Below are positions 15,010-21,892 of a DNA stretch of 27,277 nucleotides, piece by piece; positions within the stretch are counted from its first letter, which is position 1; each line of letters starts with the position of its first letter. The DNA lies in contig JAQBRC010000027.1 of the NCBI GenBank assembly GCA_028286705.1, positions 1-27,277 of the forward strand, in the 5' to 3' direction. This stretch comes from Candidatus Nomurabacteria bacterium (GTDB lineage Bacteria > Patescibacteriota > Minisyncoccia > Phycocordibacterales > UBA9973). The notes beneath the pieces are model-generated. The model ran no database searches, was not told the DNA's origin, and worked only from the letters and a program-made list of their open reading frames with translations. A program made the translations under genes and the position numbers.

Positions 15010-16034
15010 TATTTCTCCTCTACGACTTCGTCGTCTTTCTTAAGATACTTAACCAACTGATCTTGGAATTCCTTTACCGTCTTGTCATCAAACAATGTAA
15101 CAGCGAAGACTGGTTTGCCGAGCTTCTTGAATTTCTTCACTGTAGCTTCGACAACTTCTTCAGGAACAGTATCAGTCTTTGTCAGCAAAATAATTTCTTC
15201 CTTTTGCGCAAGGTGATGCTTTGCATCACGAGCAACCTCCACTGCATCCTTTGAATAGGTTTCAAGTTCTGCACGAATAGTTTCGTATGCCTTCATCATG
15301 TTTGGATTTTCAAACGATACAAGGTGTACCAGTACCTTGGTCTTTGAGATGTGACGAAGGAACTTGTGTCCAAGTCCCTTGCCTTCGCTAGCACCTTCGA
15401 TAAGGCCCGGAATATCAGCGATGATGTATCCGTACAGGTCTCCGAGGTTGGGATCGAGTGTGGTAAATGGATAGTCACCAACCTTTGCTTGGGCATTGGT
15501 AATGATGTTCAAAAGACTCGACTTCCCTGCATTAGGAAAACCGATTAGTCCAACATCTGCAATCAAAGAAACAACAACATGCAGTTCTGCTTCTTCTCCA
15601 GGCCATCCCTTTGTTGCCTTCTCTGGTGCCTGGTTAGTTGAGCTCTTAAAGTGTTCGTTTCCGAATCCTCCGTTTCCTCCGGTAAGGATTTTAATTTCCA
15701 TTCCTTCCTTGTTGAGATCATAGATTTGGCCTGTAGTTACGTTAGTCACCACTGAACCAACTGGAAAGTCGATAGTTAAGCGAGCACCATCAGCACCAGT
15801 ATAGCTACGTCCTGCTCCTGGAGCACCGTCTTCAGCAAAGAATTCCTTGCGGCTACGGTACTGGTCAAGCACACGAAAGCTGCGCACCGCACGAATGTAT
15901 ACATGTCCGCCACGTCCTCCGTCTCCGCCGTTAGGTCCGCCCTTGGCAATGAACTTCTCGCGACGCCATCGAACAACGCCGTCTCCGCCCTTGCCTGCCT
16001 TTGATTGAATTGTAATTTCGTCTAAAAATGCCAT
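15009..16034 (-). CDS. obg: GTPase Obg (ribosome assembly), no C-terminal extension
   Basis: A 341-residue Obg/CgtA GTPase that acts in large ribosomal subunit assembly. The glycine-rich Obg fold occupies residues 1-158 (AGKGGDGVVRWRREK, GGPNGGDGGRGG, GGNGGFGNEHFKSS). The G domain follows: Walker A GFPNAGKSS (165-173), switch I FTTLDPNLG, DIPG (207-210), and a G4 motif that reads TKTD (285-288) in place of NKxD. The short acidic tail replaces the OCT domain, as is usual outside Firmicutes. The gene is last in the yqeY-holin-MYG1-obg operon, 24 bases after MYG1, and its ATG follows TTCCTATAT. No Shine-Dalgarno motif is seen. Confidence 0.97.
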   Translation of the reverse strand: MAFLDEITIQSKAGKGGDGVVRWRREKFIAKGGPNGGDGGRGGHVYIRAVRSFRVLDQYRSRKEFFAEDGAPGAGRSYTGADGARLTIDFPVGSVVTNVTTGQIYDLNKEGMEIKILTGGNGGFGNEHFKSSTNQAPEKATKGWPGEEAELHVVVSLIADVGLIGFPNAGKSSLLNIITNAQAKVGDYPFTTLDPNLGDLYGYIIADIPGLIEGASEGKGLGHKFLRHISKTKVLVHLVSFENPNMMKAYETIRAELETYSKDAVEVARDAKHHLAQKEEIILLTKTDTVPEEVVEATVKKFKKLGKPVFAVTLFDDKTVKEFQDQLVKYLKKDDEVVEEK

Positions 16035-16058
16035 ATATAGGAATGTTGTGTTGACATC

Positions 16059-16943
16059 CTATAGGATTATTGCCTTTTGAGCAAGTTTGTATGCTCCTTC
16101 GCGTGATTGAGCAACGGCGATAAAGCGCCCGTTGTGACAGAAAATGGCATCAGATACCCCTGATACAGCCTGCAGTTCCTCATCACGCAACCCTGCCCAT
16201 GCTTCTGGGAACTGTTTGCGGGCAGCAAATTCAATAGGCGTAACACGAACTGCCTTGGCACTCCATGCCCCGTCCTCTCTCTGATATATAACAAACAGCG
16301 GTTCTGGATGGTTTGTCATAACCTCATACCAGCCAGGATATTCCTTGCCGATCTCGATGATCTGCTTGTCTGGGGCAACAGTATACGCAGTCTCCAAAAT
16401 AGCCTGCGCGTGAGTATAGCTCGCAGCATGTGCAAGCATGCGTTCCAAGATAGTAACTGCTACGTTAACTGCTTCCATGAACGCTTCATCCATGGTGCTG
16501 TGCTCTTCCCATGTTGTGCGCATAGCGCTGATGATATCGATAACGCTATAGCAATAGACACCGTTGTCAGCAACCTTATTCAATACACCGTTGTCAGCAC
16601 CATCAATACCCTGCACCAACTGCTCATCAATAAACTTGGCGGACTCTTCGTTGCCTGCAAGCTGTACACCATATTCCTTCCAGACTAACCCGAAGGATGC
16701 ATATGGAATACTATTGTCTCGAGCACCTGCTCCGCCTTTCTGATGATGGTCGAATCGTAGCGTTGCAGTGTCATACACTCCTCCAACATCAACAACGATG
16801 TCGGCTCCGTCTATAACAGCCTGATCGCGAGAACGGACAATTTCTAATTCCCTATCCTTGAATGCAAGAGAAAGCGTTGCACAGGCAAATACGTCATCGG
16901 TATGGAATGTACCGTCATGTGCGACAACTGTAAGGGGTTCCAT
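16059..16943 (-). CDS. MYG1 family DHH-type protein
   Basis: A 294-residue member of the MYG1/UPF0160 family, a branch of the DHH phosphoesterase superfamily with 3'-5' RNA exonuclease activity in eukaryotic members. The N-terminal VVAHDGTFHTDDVFACATL (residues 6-24) supplies the HDGxFHxDD metal ligands, VDVGGVYD the next aspartate, and RFDHHQKG the DHH motif. Conserved QGIDGADNG (about 113-121) and the C-terminal GLRDEELQAVSGVSDAIFCHNGRFI block are complete. Bacterial function is not established. It lies 6 bases after the holin-like gene and 24 bases before obg. Confidence 0.93.
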   Translation of the reverse strand: MEPLTVVAHDGTFHTDDVFACATLSLAFKDRELEIVRSRDQAVIDGADIVVDVGGVYDTATLRFDHHQKGGAGARDNSIPYASFGLVWKEYGVQLAGNEESAKFIDEQLVQGIDGADNGVLNKVADNGVYCYSVIDIISAMRTTWEEHSTMDEAFMEAVNVAVTILERMLAHAASYTHAQAILETAYTVAPDKQIIEIGKEYPGWYEVMTNHPEPLFVIYQREDGAWSAKAVRVTPIEFAARKQFPEAWAGLRDEELQAVSGVSDAIFCHNGRFIAVAQSREGAYKLAQKAIIL

Positions 16944-16949
16944 GGCAGT

Positions 16950-17282
16950 TTAGTCTATAAAATGATTAATAATCCACGTAACCACTGAGATAACGAATGC
17001 GCCAATGATTGCTGCTGTAAATGATGCAACAGTGAAGCCGGAGATAATCTGAGCAACGAACCAGAAGAATGCTCCATTAATAACAACTGAGAATAAACCA
17101 AGTGTCAGGATGTTTAATGGCAGTGTCAGGATGGTAAGAATGGGCTTAACGATAAGGTTAAGAAATACCAAACAGGCTGCAACAATAACTGCCGTTAGGA
17201 TGCTGCTAACAGCAACGCCAGTAACGAAAAATGGCAGTGCGAAGATTGCGAGCGTAGTGATGAACCAACGAAGTAAAATCAT
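16950..17282 (-). CDS. Four-TM membrane protein, phage holin 4_2 family
   Basis: A 110-residue protein composed almost wholly of four hydrophobic helices (about 5-25, 27-48, 52-76 and 84-107). The middle motif FLNLIVKPILTILTLPLNILTLGLF, with paired prolines, is the mark of the Phage_holin_4_2/YvlD-type membrane family. Despite the name these are ordinary chromosomal membrane proteins and no phage genes are nearby. It is the second gene of the yqeY operon, starting 16 bases after yqeY and ending 6 bases before MYG1. Confidence 0.85.
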   Translation of the reverse strand: MILLRWFITTLAIFALPFFVTGVAVSSILTAVIVAACLVFLNLIVKPILTILTLPLNILTLGLFSVVINGAFFWFVAQIISGFTVASFTAAIIGAFVISVVTWIINHFID

Positions 17283-17298
17283 AGAGAAAGTATATCAG

Positions 17299-17760
17299 TT
17301 AGAATAGCGATTCCACAACACTCTTAACAATTCCTCCATCTGCCGATGCAGACTGAGCAGCAATTTCCTTCATGACAGCGCCAGTGAGGATACCTGCCTT
17401 GGCTTTGTCAGTTACATTCAGCTCTGCCTTTTTCTTTTCAGCAATTGCGCGAATGTCTGCTTCACTCATCTGAGCGGGCTGAAACTTTTCCAAAAGTGCT
17501 AACTGTGCCTTTTCATCGTCAGCCAAGTCTGACCTCCCTCCCGCTTCGTACTGGGTAATAGCATCCTTGCGCTGCTTGATCAACTTCAAGATAACTTTCA
17601 ATGCCATATCATCCGTCACTTCATCCTGAGGAGTCTTACCGCTAGTAACAAGTTCTGCAGTGAATGCACTAAGCGCTCCGCGGTAGGTATCCAATGCGAC
17701 CTGGTTCTTCTCGCGCATAGCGTTCTTCATGTTTTCTCGTACTTCTGTGGCAATAGTCAT
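17299..17760 (-). CDS. YqeY-like protein (GatB tail domain)
   Basis: A 153-residue YqeY/GatB_Yqey-domain protein. MTIATEVRENMKNAMREKNQVALDTYR is the typical N-terminus, followed by VILKLIKQRKDAITQYEAGGRSDLADDEKAQLALLEKFQP and a GAVMKEI block. The domain is the tRNA-contacting tail of GatB; free YqeY is assumed to bind RNA, but its role is unknown. An in-frame ATG 25 codons upstream (17835) adds a non-family leader and overlaps the divergent promoter, so 17760 is chosen. An extended -10 box TGATACAAT ends 8 bases before this ATG. It opens the operon leading to obg. Confidence 0.92.
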   Translation of the reverse strand: MTIATEVRENMKNAMREKNQVALDTYRGALSAFTAELVTSGKTPQDEVTDDMALKVILKLIKQRKDAITQYEAGGRSDLADDEKAQLALLEKFQPAQMSEADIRAIAEKKKAELNVTDKAKAGILTGAVMKEIAAQSASADGGIVKSVVESLF

Positions 17761-17768
17761 ATGCAATG

Positions 17769-17777
17769 ATTGTATCA
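17769..17777 (-). promoter_or_regulatory. Extended -10 promoter of the yqeY-obg operon
   Basis: TGATACAAT on the minus strand; TACAAT at 17769-17774 ends 8 bases before the ATG at 17760, giving a leader of about one or two bases. It supports the internal start of yqeY. Confidence 0.5.
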
Positions 17778-17792
17778 TACTGACAACATGCT

Positions 17793-17823
17793 TTGACATG
17801 ATGTACATACATGCCATTATGAT
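17793..17823 (+). promoter_or_regulatory. Candidate promoter of the orphan basic gene
   Basis: A consensus TTGACA at 17793-17798 is followed after 19 bases by TATGAT (17818-17823), or after 16 bases by CATTAT. The ATG is at 17838. It is back to back with the yqeY promoter. Confidence 0.4.
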
Positions 17824-17837
17824 AAAAACACACACCT

Positions 17838-18188
17838 ATGCGAAAGAAGATCATACCCATCGGCATGGGTGTTGCCGCTCACGCCTTGGAAACGTTACTA
17901 AAACGAACAGTACTCGGACGTCACGGAACCATTGACCTGATAAGGAATACAAAAGGGATAGAAAGTATCAAGCAATACCGACCTCATGAAAATATTCACC
18001 TGCTGGTTAAGAAACGCGGAGAAGATCTTATTCTTCCACGCAGTGTAATGCAGGTAAGCAAAGAGGTTCGATTATCAACACTTTTGTATAATGGTCCTGT
18101 GATATATGTTCCGAAACAACATACTGCCATTGTTCCCTACTCAATTTCCCGCGATCGTCTCAAGTTCTATCGTACTCCGCCATGCTAA
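17838..18188 (+). CDS. Orphan basic protein, unknown function
   Basis: A 116-residue, strongly basic protein (KRTVLGRHGTIDLIRNTKG, LLVKKRGEDLILPRSVMQVSKEVRL, SRDRLKFYRT). It seems beta-rich, with no signal peptide or cysteines apart from the last residue. The charge would suit nucleic-acid binding, but I recognise no fold. It has its own promoter and a hairpin terminator directly at its stop, so it is a monocistronic unit between the yqeY operon and the exonuclease gene. Confidence 0.6.
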   Translation: MRKKIIPIGMGVAAHALETLLKRTVLGRHGTIDLIRNTKGIESIKQYRPHENIHLLVKKRGEDLILPRSVMQVSKEVRLSTLLYNGPVIYVPKQHTAIVPYSISRDRLKFYRTPPC

Positions 18189-18216
18189 ATAACCCTCAAA
18201 ATGGGGGTTATTTTTT
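18187..18216 (+). terminator. Terminator after the orphan basic gene
   Basis: A 9-bp stem AAATAACCC/GGGTTATTT (18187-18195 with 18205-18213) running into TTTTTT. The T-run also overlaps the upstream side of the next gene's -10 box. Confidence 0.85.
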
Positions 18217-18217
18217 A

Positions 18218-18226
18218 TGATATAAT
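18218..18226 (+). promoter_or_regulatory. Extended -10 promoter of the exonuclease-rmuC pair (leaderless)
   Basis: TGATATAAT, with TATAAT at 18221-18226 ending 6 bases before the ATG at 18233. With usual -10 to start-site spacing the first transcribed base is the A of the ATG. A terminator lies just upstream, so this is the only plausible promoter. Confidence 0.65.
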
Positions 18227-18232
18227 TGCCCT

Positions 18233-18952
18233 ATGAATATCGTCTTTTTTGATACTGAAACAACTGGCAATGGCCCAAAGGATTTCCTTTGCCAGCTCGC
18301 AATCCTTGGTCGTGGTGCAAAGGAGCCCATTGTTGACGCAACGTACAAGCCACCAGTGCCAATCCCTTTCGAATGCTCTGCCATTCACCATATCTCAAAC
18401 AAAATGGTTGCTGACCGTCCTGCATTTAAGAAATCTCCCGAATACGCAGAAATAAAAGCGTTGCTTGAAAACGAGGATACTATCTGCGTGGCACACAATG
18501 CGGCATTTGATGATCAGATTCTGAAAAATGACGATATCAATATCAAAAATCTTTTGTGTACCTTCAAAGTTATTCGTGAACTTGATACCGAAAGTCAATT
18601 TACTATGCACAAACTGCAATACCTTCGCTATGCGCTAGATATAGAACTAGATGTTGCCTCTCATGAAGCCTTTGCTGACGTATTGGTATTGGAAAAACTG
18701 TTTGAATACGAATTGGAGCAAGCAATGACAAAATGGAGTTGTGACGAAGAGACAGCACTGGCTAAGATGATGGAAATCACCGCTGAACCTCTAGCCATCA
18801 AAACTATCAACTTTGGCAAGTACAATGGCAAGACCATTGCTGAAGTTGCTGCCATGGATATCGGTTATCTGTCATGGCTCTTGGATCAAAAGAGAAAGAG
18901 CGACAAGGACGAAACAGATTGGATTTATACATTAGAAAAATACGTATCATAA
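18233..18952 (+). CDS. DEDDh 3'-5' exonuclease, ExoX-like
   Basis: A 239-residue exonuclease of the DnaQ superfamily. The catalytic set is visible: Asp7 and Glu9 in FFDTETTG (ExoI), Asp93 in AHNAAFDD (ExoII), and His144 with Asp149 in SHEAFADV (ExoIII, DEDDh type). The C-terminal INFGKYNGKTIAEVAAMDIGYLSWLL block (192-217) matches the domain found at the end of exodeoxyribonuclease X and related proteins. It likely trims single-stranded 3' DNA ends in repair or replication. Its stop lies one base before rmuC, so the pair is one operon. Leaderless start, no Shine-Dalgarno motif. Confidence 0.9.
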   Translation: MNIVFFDTETTGNGPKDFLCQLAILGRGAKEPIVDATYKPPVPIPFECSAIHHISNKMVADRPAFKKSPEYAEIKALLENEDTICVAHNAAFDDQILKNDDINIKNLLCTFKVIRELDTESQFTMHKLQYLRYALDIELDVASHEAFADVLVLEKLFEYELEQAMTKWSCDEETALAKMMEITAEPLAIKTINFGKYNGKTIAEVAAMDIGYLSWLLDQKRKSDKDETDWIYTLEKYVS

Positions 18953-18953
18953 T

Positions 18954-20015
18954 ATGGAAATTATATTTATCATTGCAGGAATTATTATAGGAGGCATTAT
19001 TGTCTATCTCATAACAAAAAATGCCCCTCCAACTGGCCCTATCCAAGATGGCACAGGCTTTCAGCTATTGATGCAGCAGGTCTCTGAACTGCAGAAAACC
19101 GTTGACCAGAAGCTTGGCGAATCAGAGAAATCGATTCGCGAATCCATGATGCATCAGTCTACTCAATCAGCTAACATCATTAGCGACATAACCGAACGCC
19201 TGACCCGTCTCGACGAAGGCAACAAGCAGGTATTGAACTTTGCTGACCAGCTTCGTAACCTGCAGGATATTTTGAAGAATCCAAAGCAGCGCGGAACTAT
19301 TCTCGGAGAATACTATCTGGAAACCATCCTTTCAAAGGTATTGCCGCCAAAGACATTTCAAATACAGTATAAGTTCAACAATGGGGACATTGTTGATGCG
19401 GCAGTGATGGTGAAGGATAAGATCATTCCTATCGACTCAAAGTTTTCTTTGGAAAACTATAACCGCATTATCGAGGCTAATCAGAATAACACTGATCCTG
19501 AGCAGTTTGTAAATGAATTTCGCAAGGACATCAAGAAACGTATTGATGAGACATCAAAGTATATTCGTCCATCAGAAGGCACATTGGACTTCGCATTCAT
19601 GTTCATTCCTCATGAATCAATCTACTACGACCTGCTTGTTGCAGAGGTTGGCAGCATCAAGGTTAATACGCAGGACTTGGTACAGTATGCCTTTGAAAAG
19701 AAAGTCATTATCGTTTCCCCTACCTCGTTCCTCGCATATCTCCAAACTGTATTGCAAGGACTTCGTGCCATGCAGATTGAGGAAAGTGCCAAGGATATCG
19801 TGAAGCGTGTGGAAGAACTCGGCAAGCACATGAAAGCCTATGAGGAATATCATAACAAGATTGGGGGTTCCCTCAGTACTGTCGTTAACCACTACAGCAA
19901 TGCCGGAAAGGAGCTAAAGAAGGTTGATAAGGATGTTATGCGCATCACCGGTGCAGGCAATGAAATAGAACCGCTTCTCGTTGATACCTCCCCTATCGAA
20001 CGAACAAGCGAATAA
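18954..20015 (+). CDS. rmuC: RmuC family DNA-processing protein
   Basis: A 353-residue RmuC homologue. Residues 1-22 form an N-terminal membrane anchor, residues 40-110 a coiled coil (LQKTVDQKLGESEKSIRESM, RLTRLDEGNKQVLNFADQL), and residues 115-330 the RmuC nuclease-like domain with RGTILGEYYLETILSKVLPP, VDAAVMVKDKIIPIDSKFSLENY and FMFIPHESIYYDLL. E. coli RmuC limits recombination between inverted repeats; the core is related to restriction-type nucleases (D...DSK here). Its immediate coupling to an ExoX-like exonuclease suggests joint DNA end processing. It ends before a convergent terminator. Confidence 0.95.
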   Translation: MEIIFIIAGIIIGGIIVYLITKNAPPTGPIQDGTGFQLLMQQVSELQKTVDQKLGESEKSIRESMMHQSTQSANIISDITERLTRLDEGNKQVLNFADQLRNLQDILKNPKQRGTILGEYYLETILSKVLPPKTFQIQYKFNNGDIVDAAVMVKDKIIPIDSKFSLENYNRIIEANQNNTDPEQFVNEFRKDIKKRIDETSKYIRPSEGTLDFAFMFIPHESIYYDLLVAEVGSIKVNTQDLVQYAFEKKVIIVSPTSFLAYLQTVLQGLRAMQIEESAKDIVKRVEELGKHMKAYEEYHNKIGGSLSTVVNHYSNAGKELKKVDKDVMRITGAGNEIEPLLVDTSPIERTSE

Positions 20016-20016
20016 C

Positions 20017-20042
20017 AAAAAACACACATAGGGTGTTTTTTT
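20017..20042. terminator. Bidirectional terminator after rmuC
   Basis: AAAAAACAC/GTGTTTTTT stem with a 7-base loop, symmetrical in A and T runs. It ends rmuC (plus) and the DUF3298 gene (minus). Confidence 0.82.
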
Positions 20043-20051
20043 GTTTCCTAT

Positions 20052-20822
20052 TTATTTTCCAAAGATATCAGGACTAGCGACTGACTTAAATGCGCTCAAC
20101 GGTACTTCAACAGTCTGTGTTCCTGAAGAGTATGGAGCAACCTGATAGGGATCGAAGATAAAGGTAATGCCGGCGTCGGTAACGACAAAGTTCTGGAAGT
20201 TCGCCTCTGTCGGTACTGTACCGTCACTGATCATCTGTGTATTAGCGCCAGGTTCTTTAGATAGCTGCTGGCGTACGTATGGAGCGATAGTCTTAAGCCC
20301 TGTATCGCCGTTCTTAAATAGTGACGCGAGCATGATTTGCTGACCTGTTGAAGAGAATGAAAATGTCTTAGTTGCCTGAAGGCCGTGCGCACCTCCAGTA
20401 TAGGTAACGATTGAGAAGGTAAAGTTATCAGCGCGAGAAGTCTTCTGTTCTGTGTACTTAACTTCTAGGGACAATGAACCAGCTTCTGCTGGAGCAACGT
20501 CTGCACCATTGCCCTTAGCCCATGATGTGTCATCCTTGAACTGCGCAATAGCGTCGGTAACAAATGTCTTGAAATATCCAGTAATGACATCATCTTTCAC
20601 CTGCGGATACACAGCATCAATGCTGTAGTAACTGGTGTCTTCCTTAATAGTTACATCCTTTACGATAGTTGAGGGCCATTCAGAAGATACCTGACCATCA
20701 GGAGTTGGAAGCGGATTCTGAATTGCTGGAGTACCGCTACGCAAATAAAATACTAGCCCGATAATAGCAAGTGCGAGAACTAATACAATTATGAGTGTTG
20801 CTTTTGATGTTGGTCTATTCAT
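20052..20822 (-). CDS. Membrane-anchored DUF4163/DUF3298 protein
   Basis: A 256-residue protein with an N-terminal anchor (residues 10-28, IIVLVLALAIIGLVFYL) and an extracellular part with the DUF4163-DUF3298 (RsiV-like) arrangement: YYSIDAVYPQV (about 65-75), a central YTGGAHGLQATKTFSFSSTGQQIMLASLF (140-170), and the C-terminal VTDAGITFIFDPYQVAPYSSGTQTVEVPLSAF. Relatives in Gram-positives bind lysozyme or act as anti-sigma factors; no sigma factor gene is present here. It begins one base after the Gmad2 gene upstream, so both form an envelope-protein operon. Confidence 0.88.
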   Translation of the reverse strand: MNRPTSKATLIIVLVLALAIIGLVFYLRSGTPAIQNPLPTPDGQVSSEWPSTIVKDVTIKEDTSYYSIDAVYPQVKDDVITGYFKTFVTDAIAQFKDDTSWAKGNGADVAPAEAGSLSLEVKYTEQKTSRADNFTFSIVTYTGGAHGLQATKTFSFSSTGQQIMLASLFKNGDTGLKTIAPYVRQQLSKEPGANTQMISDGTVPTEANFQNFVVTDAGITFIFDPYQVAPYSSGTQTVEVPLSAFKSVASPDIFGK

Positions 20823-20823
20823 A

Positions 20824-21309
20824 TTACCACTGTACGTTTATTATCATTGACTTGTCAAACCGAGATTCTCCGGATGGATTATCTTTTTTTAATAGTAGAT
20901 ACCCGCCAGAAGTTCCTGCGGGCGGCACGAAGTTAATAGTTGCAGCAAATGGCACATAGCTTGTTACCATCCAATTATCTTTAGCCTGTGCAATGCCAGT
21001 GGCAATAACTTTGCCGTCAACAGTAGTTAACTGAATTGGAAACGATCCTTCAAAGAACCAATTCCCTTTTGCTTTTCCAGTTATAGACAGTGGCGATGCT
21101 ATTCTTTGTCCGTCAGCAATATTACTCAATACAACATCTGGTTCAGTTGTAACTGTAGGAGCAGGTGCAGGCACTTCCGGATCAGTAGTATTTGGCAATT
21201 GAGACTTTTCCTTATTCTGTGACAAAGAATCATTAAGTGTACTAATAAGTCCCCATAATGAGAGGGCGAACAATATGATAATTACTGAGAGATAATGTCG
21301 TCTTTTCAT
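20824..21309 (-). CDS. Membrane-anchored Gmad2 (Ig-like) domain protein
   Basis: A 161-residue protein with one N-terminal membrane segment (about 6-24), a Pro/Thr-rich linker (PEVPAPAPTVTTEP) and a Gmad2-type immunoglobulin-like domain: ADGQRIASPLSITGKAKGNWFFEGSFPIQL, then a conserved GxxxxLxxxNPSG near the end (GGYLLLKKDNPSGES). A further in-frame ATG six codons upstream (21327) would overlap the TATAAT box, so 21309 is preferred; TATAAT ends exactly 6 bases before it. It is probably displayed on the outer face of the membrane. Its downstream partner encodes a DUF3298 protein. Confidence 0.85.
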   Translation of the reverse strand: MKRRHYLSVIIILFALSLWGLISTLNDSLSQNKEKSQLPNTTDPEVPAPAPTVTTEPDVVLSNIADGQRIASPLSITGKAKGNWFFEGSFPIQLTTVDGKVIATGIAQAKDNWMVTSYVPFAATINFVPPAGTSGGYLLLKKDNPSGESRFDKSMIINVQW

Positions 21310-21315
21310 ATTTCT

Positions 21316-21321
21316 ATTATA
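21316..21321 (-). promoter_or_regulatory. -10 box of the Gmad2-DUF3298 operon (leaderless)
   Basis: TATAAT on the minus strand ends 6 bases before the ATG at 21309. The same spacing is seen at the exonuclease and L,D-transpeptidase genes. Confidence 0.6.
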
Positions 21322-21341
21322 CCTCATATTTATAGATAGGC

Positions 21342-21370
21342 TTGCCCAAATGATAAAGAATCGCTACTAT
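21342..21370 (+). promoter_or_regulatory. tRNA-Glu promoter
   Basis: TTGCCC (21342-21347), 17-base spacer, TACTAT (21365-21370), 9 bases before the mature tRNA 5' end. Confidence 0.55.
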
Positions 21371-21379
21371 ATCCACATT

Positions 21380-21451
21380 GGCCCCATCGTCTAACGGTTA
21401 GGACGAATCCTTCTCAAGGATTAAATCGGAGTTCGATTCTCCGTGGGGTCA
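21380..21451 (+). tRNA. tRNA-Glu (anticodon CTC)
   Basis: A full cloverleaf: acceptor stem GGCCCCA/TGGGGTC (one G-U), D-arm with GTCTAACGGTTAGGAC, anticodon stem AATCC/GGATT around loop TTCTCAA giving anticodon CTC, and T-arm CGGAG-TTCGATT-CTCCG. The discriminator is A (21451). No CCA is encoded, so CCA must be added by nucleotidyltransferase. It decodes GAG. Confidence 0.96.
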
Positions 21452-21551
21452 CTACCGGGAACACTTTTAGATTACGCCCATTTTCAGGGGGTGGCTTTTC
21501 TGGCGCCGAAGCGGTGTTCGTTCTACCGTCCTGGTAGTTCACCGCTACTTT
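21452..21551. ncRNA. Structured, gene-free segment after tRNA-Glu
   Basis: Two mutually exclusive foldings are possible. Long-range: CTACCGGGA (21452-21460) pairs with TCCTGGTAG (21529-21537), supported by GAACAC with GTGTTC (21459-21464 and 21514-21519), although these two overlap by two bases. Local: GCGGTG/CACCGC (21511-21516 with 21540-21545) enclosing CTACC/GGTAG (21523-21527 with 21533-21537), followed by CTACTTTTC. It may be a tRNA 3' trailer with its terminator or an independent small RNA; I recognise no known RNA family. Confidence 0.35.
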
Positions 21552-21607
21552 TCTCTTCATTTATATAAGTATTTTCAGACACCCCAATGTGGATTCAGAA
21601 CTTATGC

Positions 21608-21637
21608 AAATAAAAAACCTCCCTATATGGGAGGTCG
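21608..21637 (-). terminator. Terminator of the hidden 54-residue gene
   Basis: GACCTCCC...GGGAGGTTTTTTATT on the minus strand: a 7-bp perfect stem ACCTCCC/GGGAGGT, loop TATAT, followed by a T-run. It lies 16 bases past the stop of the small gene at 21653-21817. Confidence 0.85.
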
Positions 21638-21652
21638 ATCCTAAGCGCTGAC

Positions 21653-21817
21653 TTAACTTGCTAATTTTCTTCTCTCTTCATTTTCTAGTCTCAATAAGTC
21701 CTGTTGAGAGATTGCGAAAACAAAAAATTCCTTTTTACTTTCTTCGTGCGATATGCACACTTTTACCATGCTGCTCCTACCCTCAGCGGGAGTGATTGTT
21801 AAAAAAATATCTTCCAT
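21653..21817 (-). CDS. Hidden small gene, 54 residues, unknown function
   Basis: An ORF of 54 codons (start MEDIFLTITPAEG, middle VKVCISHEESKKEFFVFAI, end LRLENEERRKLAS). It has a full set of expression signals: TTGACT (21862-21867) and ATATAA (21838-21843) 18 bases apart, an AAAGGA motif ahead of the ATG, and an intrinsic terminator 16 bases past the stop. The protein looks like beta strands followed by a charged helix. No family is recognised. It is divergent from the L,D-transpeptidase and shares its upstream region. Confidence 0.6.
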   Translation of the reverse strand: MEDIFLTITPAEGRSSMVKVCISHEESKKEFFVFAISQQDLLRLENEERRKLAS

Positions 21818-21837
21818 GAGTACGTTTTTGTTTTCCT

Positions 21838-21867
21838 TTATATTGCCTTAAAAATATTAAAAGTCAA
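21838..21867 (-). promoter_or_regulatory. Promoter of the hidden 54-residue gene
   Basis: TTGACT and ATATAA on the minus strand with an 18-base spacer; a start site near 21831 gives a leader of about 14 bases holding AAAGGA. Confidence 0.5.
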
Positions 21868-21877
21868 CGTATTATCC

Positions 21878-21886
21878 TGCTATAAT
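21878..21886 (+). promoter_or_regulatory. Extended -10 promoter of the L,D-transpeptidase (leaderless)
   Basis: TGCTATAAT; TATAAT at 21881-21886 ends 6 bases before the ATG at 21893, so the start codon is the expected first codon of the transcript. Confidence 0.62.
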
Positions 21887-21892
21887 AACCAT

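Noticed and set aside
16950..17282. Phage or lysis gene suggested by the holin-like protein
   Set aside because: No endolysin, integrase or other phage gene is near, and this membrane family is common on chromosomes.
21380..21551. Integration site or mobile element at tRNA-Glu
   Set aside because: No integrase, no repeat of the tRNA 3' end and no transposase were seen within the window.
21412..21558. A minus-strand ORF of about 48 codons (MKRKVAVNYQDGR...) running into the tRNA
   Set aside because: Its last third is the antisense of tRNA-Glu and the rest covers the hairpin segment; no promoter or ribosome-binding site was seen, so it is most likely spurious.
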